Below, one piece after another: positions 9,149-16,317 of a DNA stretch of 64,000 bases (its first letter is position 1; every line of letters begins with the position of its first letter). The DNA lies in the NCBI RefSeq assembly GCF_006715395.1, contig NZ_VFNC01000001.1, positions 3,348,001 through 3,412,000 of the forward strand, read 5' to 3'. The notes beneath the pieces are model-generated. The model was not told where the DNA came from and did not search any database. It saw nothing but the letters and a program-made list of their open reading frames with translations. The DNA is from Streptomyces sp. SLBN-31. GTDB lineage: Bacteria; Actinomycetota; Actinomycetes; Streptomycetales; Streptomycetaceae. The translations under genes were made by a program, and so were the position numbers.

Positions 9149-9154
9149 TAGGGT
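9149..9154 (+). promoter_or_regulatory. -10 box of a leaderless promoter for the LacI-type gene
   Basis: TAGGGT followed by exactly 6 nt and ATG 9161; no ribosome-binding site is present, so translation is probably leaderless. Confidence 0.5.
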
Positions 9155-9160
9155 GCCTGC

Positions 9161-10201
9161 ATGCGCAGACGGGCCCCCACGCTGGAAGACGTCGCCCGGG
9201 AGGCCGGAGTCTCCCGGGCGACCGTGTCGCGGGTGGTCAACGGCATCCGCAACGTCGATCCGGAGATACAGGACCTGGTCCGCCGAGCCATCGAACGCAC
9301 GGGGTACGCGCCCAACCGGGCCGCCCGTTCCCTGGTGACCCGGCGGGCCGAGACCGTCGCCCTGGTCGTGTCCGGCGCGGGGGACACCACGGACGCCGGC
9401 CAGAACGCCTTCGCCGCGCGGGTGTTCGCCGACCCCTTCTTCGGCCGGGTTGTCGGGGGCGTCGTCGGCTTCCTGCGCCCCCGTTCCCTGCACCCGGTGC
9501 TGATGTTCGCCGAGTCCGCCGAAGCCCGTCACGAGGTGCTGACGTATCTGCGGCAGGGGCGTGCCGACGGCGCCCTCGTGGTCTCCACCCACGCCGACGA
9601 CCCGTTGCCCGCCCTCCTCGCCGACGCCCGGCTCCCCGCGGTGCTCTTCGCCCGTCCCGCCCGTCCGGTACCGCTCAGCTACGTCGACCTCGCGCACCGG
9701 GACGGAGCGCGCCTCGCCGCCGAGCACCTGCTCGGGCGCGGCTGCCGCCGACTCGCCACGATCTGCGGCCCCCTGGACGTGCCCGCGAGCCAGGAGCGGC
9801 TGGCCGGGTTCCGTGACGCCCTCGCCCGGCACGGCCACCCCTACGTCCCGGTCATCGAGGGCGGGTTCACCCTCGACAGCGGCATCGCGGCCATGTCCGA
9901 GCTTCTGGAGCGCCATCCCGAGACGGACGGGGTGTTCGCCGCCAACGACCTCATGGCCCAGGGCGCGTGCCAGGTGCTGCGCGAGCGCGGGCGCCGTGTT
10001 CCGGAGGACGTGGCGGTGGTCGGCTTCGACGACTCCAGTGTCGCCGTCACCTGCCGTCCCCAACTGACCACCGTGCGCCAGCCGGTGGAGGAGATGGCGG
10101 CGGAGATGGCCCGGCTGTTGGACGAGCACATCCACGGCGCCCGCGCGGACGCGACCTCGGTCGTCTTCGAGCCCGAACTCGTGGTGCGCGAGTCGGCGTG
10201 A
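9161..10201 (+). CDS. LacI-family transcriptional regulator of the glucan locus
   Basis: A 346-residue protein. The N-terminal LacI helix-turn-helix is clear (LEDVAREAGVSRATVSRVVN, about residues 6-25, then the hinge helix AARSLVTRRAETVALVV). A periplasmic-binding-protein-like sensor domain runs from about 62 to 346, including GVFAANDLMAQGA and VAVVGFDDS motifs. It normally represses sugar genes until an oligosaccharide binds. Operators sharing the GAGAGCGCTCTC core are found upstream of this gene, the DUF1996 operon and the GH64 gene, so it is the obvious local regulator. Its inducer is inferred to be a beta-1,3-gluco-oligosaccharide from the GH64 neighbour. Confidence 0.9.
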   Translation: MRRRAPTLEDVAREAGVSRATVSRVVNGIRNVDPEIQDLVRRAIERTGYAPNRAARSLVTRRAETVALVVSGAGDTTDAGQNAFAARVFADPFFGRVVGGVVGFLRPRSLHPVLMFAESAEARHEVLTYLRQGRADGALVVSTHADDPLPALLADARLPAVLFARPARPVPLSYVDLAHRDGARLAAEHLLGRGCRRLATICGPLDVPASQERLAGFRDALARHGHPYVPVIEGGFTLDSGIAAMSELLERHPETDGVFAANDLMAQGACQVLRERGRRVPEDVAVVGFDDSSVAVTCRPQLTTVRQPVEEMAAEMARLLDEHIHGARADATSVVFEPELVVRESA

Positions 10202-10479
10202 GTCCACAAGCAGGTCCGTACCGGATGCGTCAAAAGGTGGAGTGACAGGCCGACTTGGGGCTGCGTGTGCGATCGGAAGGCGAAGACGCCGGACTTGTCG
10301 CAGGCGGCTCGAGCGCTGAGAGAGCAGGGCCTTGTGATCCGGCGTGGCCGCAACGCAACTGATTTCGGCTTCAGTTGTTGACGGCGGACACTACTGGGGC
10401 TACAACCCGGAGAGAGCGCTCTCACGTCTGCTGTTGCTCCACCCCCACGCACGGCCGAACCGGCTTGAGGAGACCCCGC
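10202..10479 (+). other. intergenic region, possible decayed coding remnant
   Basis: 278 bp between the LacI-type gene and the GH64 gene. In the same frame as the LacI-type gene an open stretch of about 58 codons follows the stop and reads plausibly in its second half (KTPDLSQAARALREQG) before a stop near 10379, but it has no start codon or RBS. The operator at 10412 and the GH64 promoter occupy the right end. Confidence 0.3.
10412..10423. promoter_or_regulatory. LacI-family operator, copy 3
   Basis: Perfect GAGAGCGCTCTC, 57 bp upstream of the GH64 start codon. Confidence 0.7.
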
Positions 10480-11835
10480 ATGCAGAGTTACGTCAGCGCA
10501 CCCGTTCACAGACCACCGATCGGCGCCGCACGCTGCCGCGCGGTTCTCGGTCTGGTCGTGGCCCTGATCGCCGCCTTCTGCGCGGCCCTGGCCCCCTCAC
10601 CCGCCCACGCCGCCGACCAGCTGCTGTCCCAGGGCAGGCCCGCCACCGCCTCCTCGACCGAGAACGGCACCTTCCCCGCGAGCGCCGCCGTCGACGGCGA
10701 CACCGGCACCCGCTGGTCCTCGGCCTTCTCCGACCCGCAGTGGATACGCGTCGACCTCGGCTCCGTCCAGCAGCTCAGCCGCGTCAGCCTCAACTGGGAG
10801 GCCGCCTACGCGACCGCCTTCCAGATCCAGACCTCCACCGACGCCACCACCTGGACCACCGTCCTCTCCACCACCAACGCCACCGGCGGCATCCAGAACC
10901 TCACGATCTCCGGCAGCGGCCGATACGTCCGGCTCTACGGCACCGCGCGCGGCACCCCGTACGGCTACTCCCTGTGGGAGTTCCAGGTCTACGGCCCCGG
11001 TGGCAGCGCCCCTCCGGACGACTTCTGGGGCAGCACCTCCGACATACCCCCGGCGAGCAACGCCGTCGAGGTGAAGATCCTCAACCGCACCAACGGCAAG
11101 TACCCCGACAGCCAGGTGTACTGGAGCTTCAACGGCCAGACGCACTCCATCGCCGAGCAGCCCTACCTCGACATGCCCGCCAACTCCGCGGGCCGCATGT
11201 ACTTCTACCTCGGGTCGCCCAACGGCCCCTACTACGACTTCATCGAGTTCACGGTCGGCAACAACGTCTTCAACGGCAACACCACCAGGGTCGACGCCTT
11301 CGGCCTGAAGCTGGCCATGCGCCTGCACACCAAGGACGGTTACGACGTCGAGGTCGGCGAGAACCGGCAGACCTTCGCCGAGGACCGGGCCACCACCTTT
11401 CAGCGCTTCACCGACGCCGTGCCGAACGAGTTCAGGGTGCTTGCCCAGACCCAGGCCCCGTACCGGATCATCGCGCCCGGCAGCGACCCGAGCTTCCGCG
11501 CGGGCGGCGCCAACGCCAACTACTTCACCTCGTACGCCCAGTCCGTGGGCGTGAGCGCGGCCACCTCCGACATCTTCGGCTGCGCCGCCTCCCTGGCGGG
11601 CAACCCCGACATGTGTGCCGCCCTCAACCGTCACGTCGCCACCCTGCCGGCCTCCCAGCAGTCCGACCCGGCACAGTTCTACAAGGCGGCACCGGCGAAC
11701 TACTACGCCAGGTTCTGGCACGACAACGCCATCAACCACCTCGCCTACGGCTTCCCCTACGACGACGTGGCGGGCCAGTCCTCGTTCATCTCCCACGCCG
11801 ACCCGCAGTGGCTCCTGGTCGCCGTCGGCTGGTAG
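10480..11835 (+). CDS. secreted GH64 beta-1,3-glucanase with N-terminal CBM32
   Basis: A 451-residue protein; GAGGAG precedes the ATG. A signal peptide (about residues 1-45, ending PAHAAD) leads to an F5/8 type C domain (about 48-170, with DGDTGTRWSS and YSLWEFQVYG). The GH64 catalytic domain (about 185-451) is recognised by VEVKILNRTNGKYPDSQVYW, QPYLDMPANSAGRMYFYLGS and FRAGGANANYFTSYAQ. GH64 enzymes cleave beta-1,3-glucan and release laminaripentaose. It is monocistronic, with its own LacI-type operator and a downstream terminator. It gives the best clue to the substrate of the whole 3.4-11.9 kb locus. Confidence 0.88.
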   Translation: MQSYVSAPVHRPPIGAARCRAVLGLVVALIAAFCAALAPSPAHAADQLLSQGRPATASSTENGTFPASAAVDGDTGTRWSSAFSDPQWIRVDLGSVQQLSRVSLNWEAAYATAFQIQTSTDATTWTTVLSTTNATGGIQNLTISGSGRYVRLYGTARGTPYGYSLWEFQVYGPGGSAPPDDFWGSTSDIPPASNAVEVKILNRTNGKYPDSQVYWSFNGQTHSIAEQPYLDMPANSAGRMYFYLGSPNGPYYDFIEFTVGNNVFNGNTTRVDAFGLKLAMRLHTKDGYDVEVGENRQTFAEDRATTFQRFTDAVPNEFRVLAQTQAPYRIIAPGSDPSFRAGGANANYFTSYAQSVGVSAATSDIFGCAASLAGNPDMCAALNRHVATLPASQQSDPAQFYKAAPANYYARFWHDNAINHLAYGFPYDDVAGQSSFISHADPQWLLVAVGW

Positions 11836-11877
11836 CCGGCCAGGTGCCGCGCACGCCCGACGCACACTGATCCGCTC

Positions 11878-11908
11878 CCTGGTCCCGGCGCGGGAGGCCG
11901 GGACCAGG
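11878..11908. terminator. bidirectional intrinsic terminator
   Basis: Perfect 12-bp inverted repeat CCTGGTCCCGGC / GCCGGGACCAGG with a 7-nt loop, between the convergent GH64 and GH2 genes. Confidence 0.8.
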
Positions 11909-11919
11909 CAGTTCGGCGT

Positions 11920-14900
11920 TCAGGAGTGCAGCACGGCGACCGGCCCGTTGTAGGCCTGCGCCGTCAGGACCGGCCGGTCCGACGAGTGCGCCCCGGCCGG
12001 CCACGACAGCCGGACGGTCCGGGACTCGCCCGGGAGCAGCCACAGGTAGTTGTCGCTGTACAGCGTGGGCAGCACCCGGTCGCCGCCCGGCTCCTTGAGC
12101 AGTGACAGCCGGACCATCGCGGCCACCGCCGAACCCTGGTTGCGGATCACCGCCGTCAGCTCCCGGCGGTCACCGGCGCCCGTCACCCGTGTGATCGAGC
12201 CCGTCAGCCTGACCTGCTTCGCCTTGTTCAGGGCACGCAGCGCGGCGGCCTCGCGGTAGCGCCAGTAGGTGTTCCGCGACACCTCCTTGCCCCGGGAGTC
12301 CCGCAACGTCAGCCGCAGCAGGTGCAGTTCGGGCAGGCCGTCCGTCCAGGGGACGGTGAACGCCTTGGTCGTGTCCGCTCGCGACACGTCCACATCGGCG
12401 GTCTTCTTCCCGGCCAGCTCACGGCCGTCCAGGTCGTACAGCCGGGCGGTCACGGTGGCGCCGCGCAGGTCGGCCGAGGTGTGGTTCACCGCGAGGACCT
12501 GCCACTCCACGGGGTCGGCCTGCACGTGCAGCGGCTCGCAGCCCGAACGGGCGCCGTAGTACATGCCGTTGACGTCGAAGTCGTAGTCGTAGGTCTGCCA
12601 CACCGCGCTGTGCCAGGCCGGGTGGGACATCCACAGCATCAGTCCGCTCGCGTTGTCCCACAGGTGGGCGTTCCACGCCTCGAACATGGCGCGGGCGTTC
12701 TCGTAGTTGACGAACTGGGCCTTGCGGGCGAAGTCGTCGAGGTCACCGGCTTCGCCGAGCCGCGCCTCGATGGCCGCCCTGTAGTTCTGCGGTGCCTGGT
12801 TCCCGTGCTCGCTCCAGTCGTGGTAGTACCAGGCGCCCCGGATGGGCCACTCCGGCTCGTCGCCCGTCATGCTGCGGACCCCGGCCGCGGTGGAGACGAC
12901 CGGCATGCCGATCTCGGTGTGGAAGCCGAAGTCACGGCTGCCGTAGGTCATCGCGTCGAAGTACCTCTCCGGCTCCACCCAGCCGTAGGGGCCGCCGCCG
13001 GTGACGACGCCGCCCGCCGAGTTGTTCTGGTAGAGCAGCCCGGGCACCTGCTGCTCCACGGCCTCGCGCATCCCCTTGTCGACGGTGGCAGGGGGATTGC
13101 CCTCGTTCGCGCCGCACCACACCACCACACTCGGGTGGATGCGGTAGCGCAACACGGTGTCCCGGGCCAGCGAGACGAACGCCTCGTGGTCCGGCGGGTC
13201 CATGCCCCAGGCGTTGGGGAAGTCGTTCCACACCAGGATGCCGTGCCGGTCGCAGGCGGCGAAGAACTCCTCCCGGTCGCTGCTGCCGACCCAGTTGCGG
13301 ATCATCGTGAAGTTCATGTCGCGGTGCATGCGCACCGCCGCTTCCATGCGCTCCTCGGGCATACGGCGCAGGAGCTCGTCCCAGCCCCAGTTGCCGCCGC
13401 GGGCCAGCACGCGCACGCCGTTGACGCTGATCTTCAGCGGATCGGGGTCGTTCGACACGGACTTGACGTCGGTCCACGTCTCGCCGTCGTCGGACACCTG
13501 GATCGTGTACGACTTCGGGTACGCGCTCTCCCAGACGACGGCGACGCGGTCGAACGCCCGTGAGGAGCCGAGGTCCACCTGGATCCACTGGTGGTCCTCG
13601 TAGGCGGAGGACCAGCGGGTGCCCGGGTCGCCGTCGGTGGCGTGGGCGGCCGGGTGGTCGGGGTCCTCGGTGGAGGCGGTGGTCTCGCGGTGCAGGGCGA
13701 GGTCGGTGCCCGGGTCGCCGCGGTCGATCACGGCGAACGACCACAGCGAGTTGCCCCAACTGGTGTTGCGCAGACCGCAGGCGAGACGGACGTGGCGGGC
13801 GGTCCGCCGGTCGAAGTCCTCGATCTGGAGGCTGGCGTTGCCGTTGTTGAAGGGCAGCGGCACCGCACCGTTGTCCACCGCCTTCACGTCGGTCCAGTCC
13901 GAGCCGTTCGAGGAGACCTGGACCGCGAAGGTCTTCGCGTAGGCCTGTTCCCAGGTGAGGTCGACCCGGTCGAAGGACTGGGGGGTGCCGAGGTCGACGC
14001 CGATCCACTGGTCGTCCTGGTAGGCGGAGGACCAGCGGGTTCCGGCGTCGCCGTCGGTGGCGTGGGCGGCCGGGTGGTCGGGGTCCTCGGTGGAGGCGGT
14101 GGCCTCGCGGTGCAGGGCGAGGTCGACGCCCGGCCGGTTGCTGTCCTGGACGGACAGGGTCCACAGGGAGCTGCCCCAGGAGGTGGACCTGGTCAGGCAT
14201 CTGATGCGAACGTGCTGGGCCTGTTGCCGGTCGAAGGTCACGGTCTGGGTGTAGGCGTCGCCGGACGAGGTGAACACGAGCGGTATGTCGTACTCGTAGC
14301 CGAACTGGCGGATGCCGAAGCGGGTGGTGCGCCCGTCGCTCTCACGGCCGTTCACGGAGGCGGTGAGGGTGAGGTCGTGCAGGGTGGCCTCGCCCAGCCC
14401 GTTGGGCCACCACAGTTCGGGGTCGCGCAGCCTCAACTGACCGAAGACGTCAGGGGTGAAGGAGACGTCGAGGCTCTCGCCGGCCTTGACCGTGACGGTC
14501 CTCGCCACCCGTACCCCGTCGAAGGCCGCCGTGACCGTCGCCCGCTGGTCGGCGGTGCCGGCGTTGCGCACGGGGACGACCAGGGTCACTTCGGCCACCG
14601 ACAGGTCGGGCAGCTTGGGCAGGACGGTGTCCACGCGCGGGTCGCCGATGACGACATGCCCGGTCGATCTGAGCCGGACGTGGTTCCAGATGCCGGCCGC
14701 CCGGTCGCGCACGGCCGGCATCCAGTCCCAGCCCGAAGAGGCCAGGTATGTCGGAGAGTTGAGGTTCATCTGCTGGGCGCCCGCGTCCACCCAGGCCTCG
14801 CCCAGCGGTCCCTTGTCGCCGGGGCTGCCGGGCACCGGCATCGGCGTGATCCGCACCGCGAGGGCGTTCTCGCCGTCGGCCGACAGCTGCCGGGTGACGT

Positions 14901-16005
14901 CGAAGGCGGCGCGGGCGAACGGGTACGTCAGATCGCCGACGCGAGCACCGTTCAGCCACACCTCGGCCTTGTGGTTGACGCCGTCGAACTCCAGCCAGAC
15001 ATGCCTGTCGGCGCCGGTGCGCACGGCGCGGGGCAGCGCGAAGTCGCGCTTGTACCACCATGCGTGGCGGGACAGCGCCTCCGGGACGCGCAGGTTGTTC
15101 AGGCCGGCCACCGGGTCGGGCAGCTTGCCCTGCTCCACCAGCGAACCGAGCACCGTGCCGGGAACCGTGGCGGGCAGCCAGGCGCTGGTGTCGACGGACG
15201 TCTTCGACAGTTCGGCGCCGTCCGCCCCGGCCCAGTCGTCCAGGGTGAGGCGCCAGCCCGACTCCACCGGCACGGTTCCGTCGTCGGCGACCGTGAGCTT
15301 CGGTGCCTCGGTGTGCCGGGTGCCCCAGTCGGTCCAGCCCGTGACGGCGGGGCGGTGGCCGTCGGGGGTGCCGTACACCTCGAACCCGTTGAGTCCGAGG
15401 GGCAGCGGGCTGGAGCGCTTGTGCGAGGTCAGGCGCACCCAGCGCGCCCGCACCGGGCGGGCGAGCTTGATGTCCACGATGCCGCCGGTGCCCGCCGTGG
15501 TGCGGTGGACGGAGGTCCAGGTGCTGTCGTCCAGGGAGGTCTCGACGACGAAGACGAGCGGGTAACTCGACTGGATCTCCTTGCCGGTGGTGCCGCTGTG
15601 CACGTTGCCGCCGGTCGGCGGCGTGTAGACCGGGTCGGAGGCGTCGGCCTCGAAGGTCAGGCGGATCTCCGTGACCTCGCAGGCCGCCTGGAGATCGATG
15701 GCTATCCACTGCGGGTCGCCGTCCTCGGCGCGCCAGCCGCTGCCGCGGACTCCGGGCGACGAGAGGCGGTCGACCACGAAGGAGCCGGGTGTGGCGGCGT
15801 AGGCCGTCGAGGACACCGAAACCGGCCGGTAGAGCGCCAGTTCACCGCGCACGCCGGGGGCCGCGGCGGGTGCTTCGGCAGGAGCCGCGGCCGCGGTCGG
15901 CGCGGGCAGCGCGGAACCGAGACCGATGGCGGCCAGCAGGGTGGTCCCCGTGGCGAGGACGGTCCGCCGTGACGTTGGGCGCGACGAATCCGACTGATCG
16001 TTCAT
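11920..16005 (-). CDS. Tat-exported GH2 glycosidase with N-terminal and internally inserted CBM32 domains
   Basis: A 1361-residue protein. A twin-arginine signal (SRRTVLATG, then a hydrophobic stretch to about residue 40) is followed by a discoidin-like domain (about 55-215). Then come the GH2 sugar-binding (about 235-440) and immunoglobulin-like domains and a TIM barrel (about 855-1180) with the catalytic pair Glu968 (WCGANEGNPP) and Glu1031 (FHTEIGMP). The layout and FGIRQFGYEYD / ARGGNWGWDELLRRMP blocks resemble exo-beta-glucosaminidase and mannosidase-type GH2 enzymes. Between these two blocks, normally close together, about 280 residues with two CBM32-like units are inserted (about 575-850). 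The two units are also nearly identical DNA repeats. The substrate is not deducible; the gene is divergent from the alpha-galactosidase. Confidence 0.8.
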   Translation of the reverse strand: MNDQSDSSRPTSRRTVLATGTTLLAAIGLGSALPAPTAAAAPAEAPAAAPGVRGELALYRPVSVSSTAYAATPGSFVVDRLSSPGVRGSGWRAEDGDPQWIAIDLQAACEVTEIRLTFEADASDPVYTPPTGGNVHSGTTGKEIQSSYPLVFVVETSLDDSTWTSVHRTTAGTGGIVDIKLARPVRARWVRLTSHKRSSPLPLGLNGFEVYGTPDGHRPAVTGWTDWGTRHTEAPKLTVADDGTVPVESGWRLTLDDWAGADGAELSKTSVDTSAWLPATVPGTVLGSLVEQGKLPDPVAGLNNLRVPEALSRHAWWYKRDFALPRAVRTGADRHVWLEFDGVNHKAEVWLNGARVGDLTYPFARAAFDVTRQLSADGENALAVRITPMPVPGSPGDKGPLGEAWVDAGAQQMNLNSPTYLASSGWDWMPAVRDRAAGIWNHVRLRSTGHVVIGDPRVDTVLPKLPDLSVAEVTLVVPVRNAGTADQRATVTAAFDGVRVARTVTVKAGESLDVSFTPDVFGQLRLRDPELWWPNGLGEATLHDLTLTASVNGRESDGRTTRFGIRQFGYEYDIPLVFTSSGDAYTQTVTFDRQQAQHVRIRCLTRSTSWGSSLWTLSVQDSNRPGVDLALHREATASTEDPDHPAAHATDGDAGTRWSSAYQDDQWIGVDLGTPQSFDRVDLTWEQAYAKTFAVQVSSNGSDWTDVKAVDNGAVPLPFNNGNASLQIEDFDRRTARHVRLACGLRNTSWGNSLWSFAVIDRGDPGTDLALHRETTASTEDPDHPAAHATDGDPGTRWSSAYEDHQWIQVDLGSSRAFDRVAVVWESAYPKSYTIQVSDDGETWTDVKSVSNDPDPLKISVNGVRVLARGGNWGWDELLRRMPEERMEAAVRMHRDMNFTMIRNWVGSSDREEFFAACDRHGILVWNDFPNAWGMDPPDHEAFVSLARDTVLRYRIHPSVVVWCGANEGNPPATVDKGMREAVEQQVPGLLYQNNSAGGVVTGGGPYGWVEPERYFDAMTYGSRDFGFHTEIGMPVVSTAAGVRSMTGDEPEWPIRGAWYYHDWSEHGNQAPQNYRAAIEARLGEAGDLDDFARKAQFVNYENARAMFEAWNAHLWDNASGLMLWMSHPAWHSAVWQTYDYDFDVNGMYYGARSGCEPLHVQADPVEWQVLAVNHTSADLRGATVTARLYDLDGRELAGKKTADVDVSRADTTKAFTVPWTDGLPELHLLRLTLRDSRGKEVSRNTYWRYREAAALRALNKAKQVRLTGSITRVTGAGDRRELTAVIRNQGSAVAAMVRLSLLKEPGGDRVLPTLYSDNYLWLLPGESRTVRLSWPAGAHSSDRPVLTAQAYNGPVAVLHS
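13561..13713 (-). repeat. direct repeat copy 1 encoding an inserted CBM32 unit
   Basis: About 150 bp nearly identical to 13981-14133, offset exactly 420 bp (140 codons). It covers the QWIxVDLG to DLALHRE part of each discoidin domain and so marks a recent domain duplication. Confidence 0.85.
13981..14133 (-). repeat. direct repeat copy 2 encoding an inserted CBM32 unit
   Basis: Partner of 13561-13713. Within the last 85 bp only a few bases differ, far fewer than between this and any other CBM32 in the window. Confidence 0.85.
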
Positions 16006-16317
16006 GAGCGTGACGTCCCATCGAAAAGCGGCACAAGCCAGAACATTTCAGTCTCGCACCGTGCTATGACAACGTTGCCAAAGGCTGATTGCGGGAGTGT
16101 CCGATGTCAACCCCTGTGACGTGGATCGGGGTTGAGAGCGGATCAAGAGCCAGGCGTTGCTGGAGGTCTGCGATGTCGCGACTGCTAGTAAATTAGGAAT
16201 TAATCTTGACAGGCTCCCGGCCGCGGGCCCACAGTCTTCGCCGTGACGCCGGGCCCTCCGCCTCCGGACACGGCCCGCCCTCACGTCTTCCCGCTTCCCA
16301 ACCATCGGGAGAGGCAC
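16006..16317. promoter_or_regulatory. divergent promoter region of the GH2 and GH27 genes
   Basis: 312 bp without a gene. It holds the AT-rich element at 16189-16210, whose end forms the TTGACA -35 (16206-16211) of the GH27 gene; a weak CACAGT -10 lies at 16230-16235 (18-bp spacer). I see no clear promoter for the GH2 gene. Confidence 0.5.
16189..16210 (+). promoter_or_regulatory. AT-rich operator-like element, copy 1
   Basis: A 22-bp element starting TAAATTAG and ending AATCTTGAC. It matches 18457-18478 at 20 of 22 positions. In both places it overlaps the -35 of an alpha-galactoside gene. The FadR-type regulator encoded at 24.6 kb is the natural candidate to bind it. Confidence 0.6.

Noticed and set aside
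13591..15972. A 793-codon plus-strand open frame inside the GH2 gene
   Set aside because: Repetitive antisense shadow of the CBM32 duplication; no RBS or domain.
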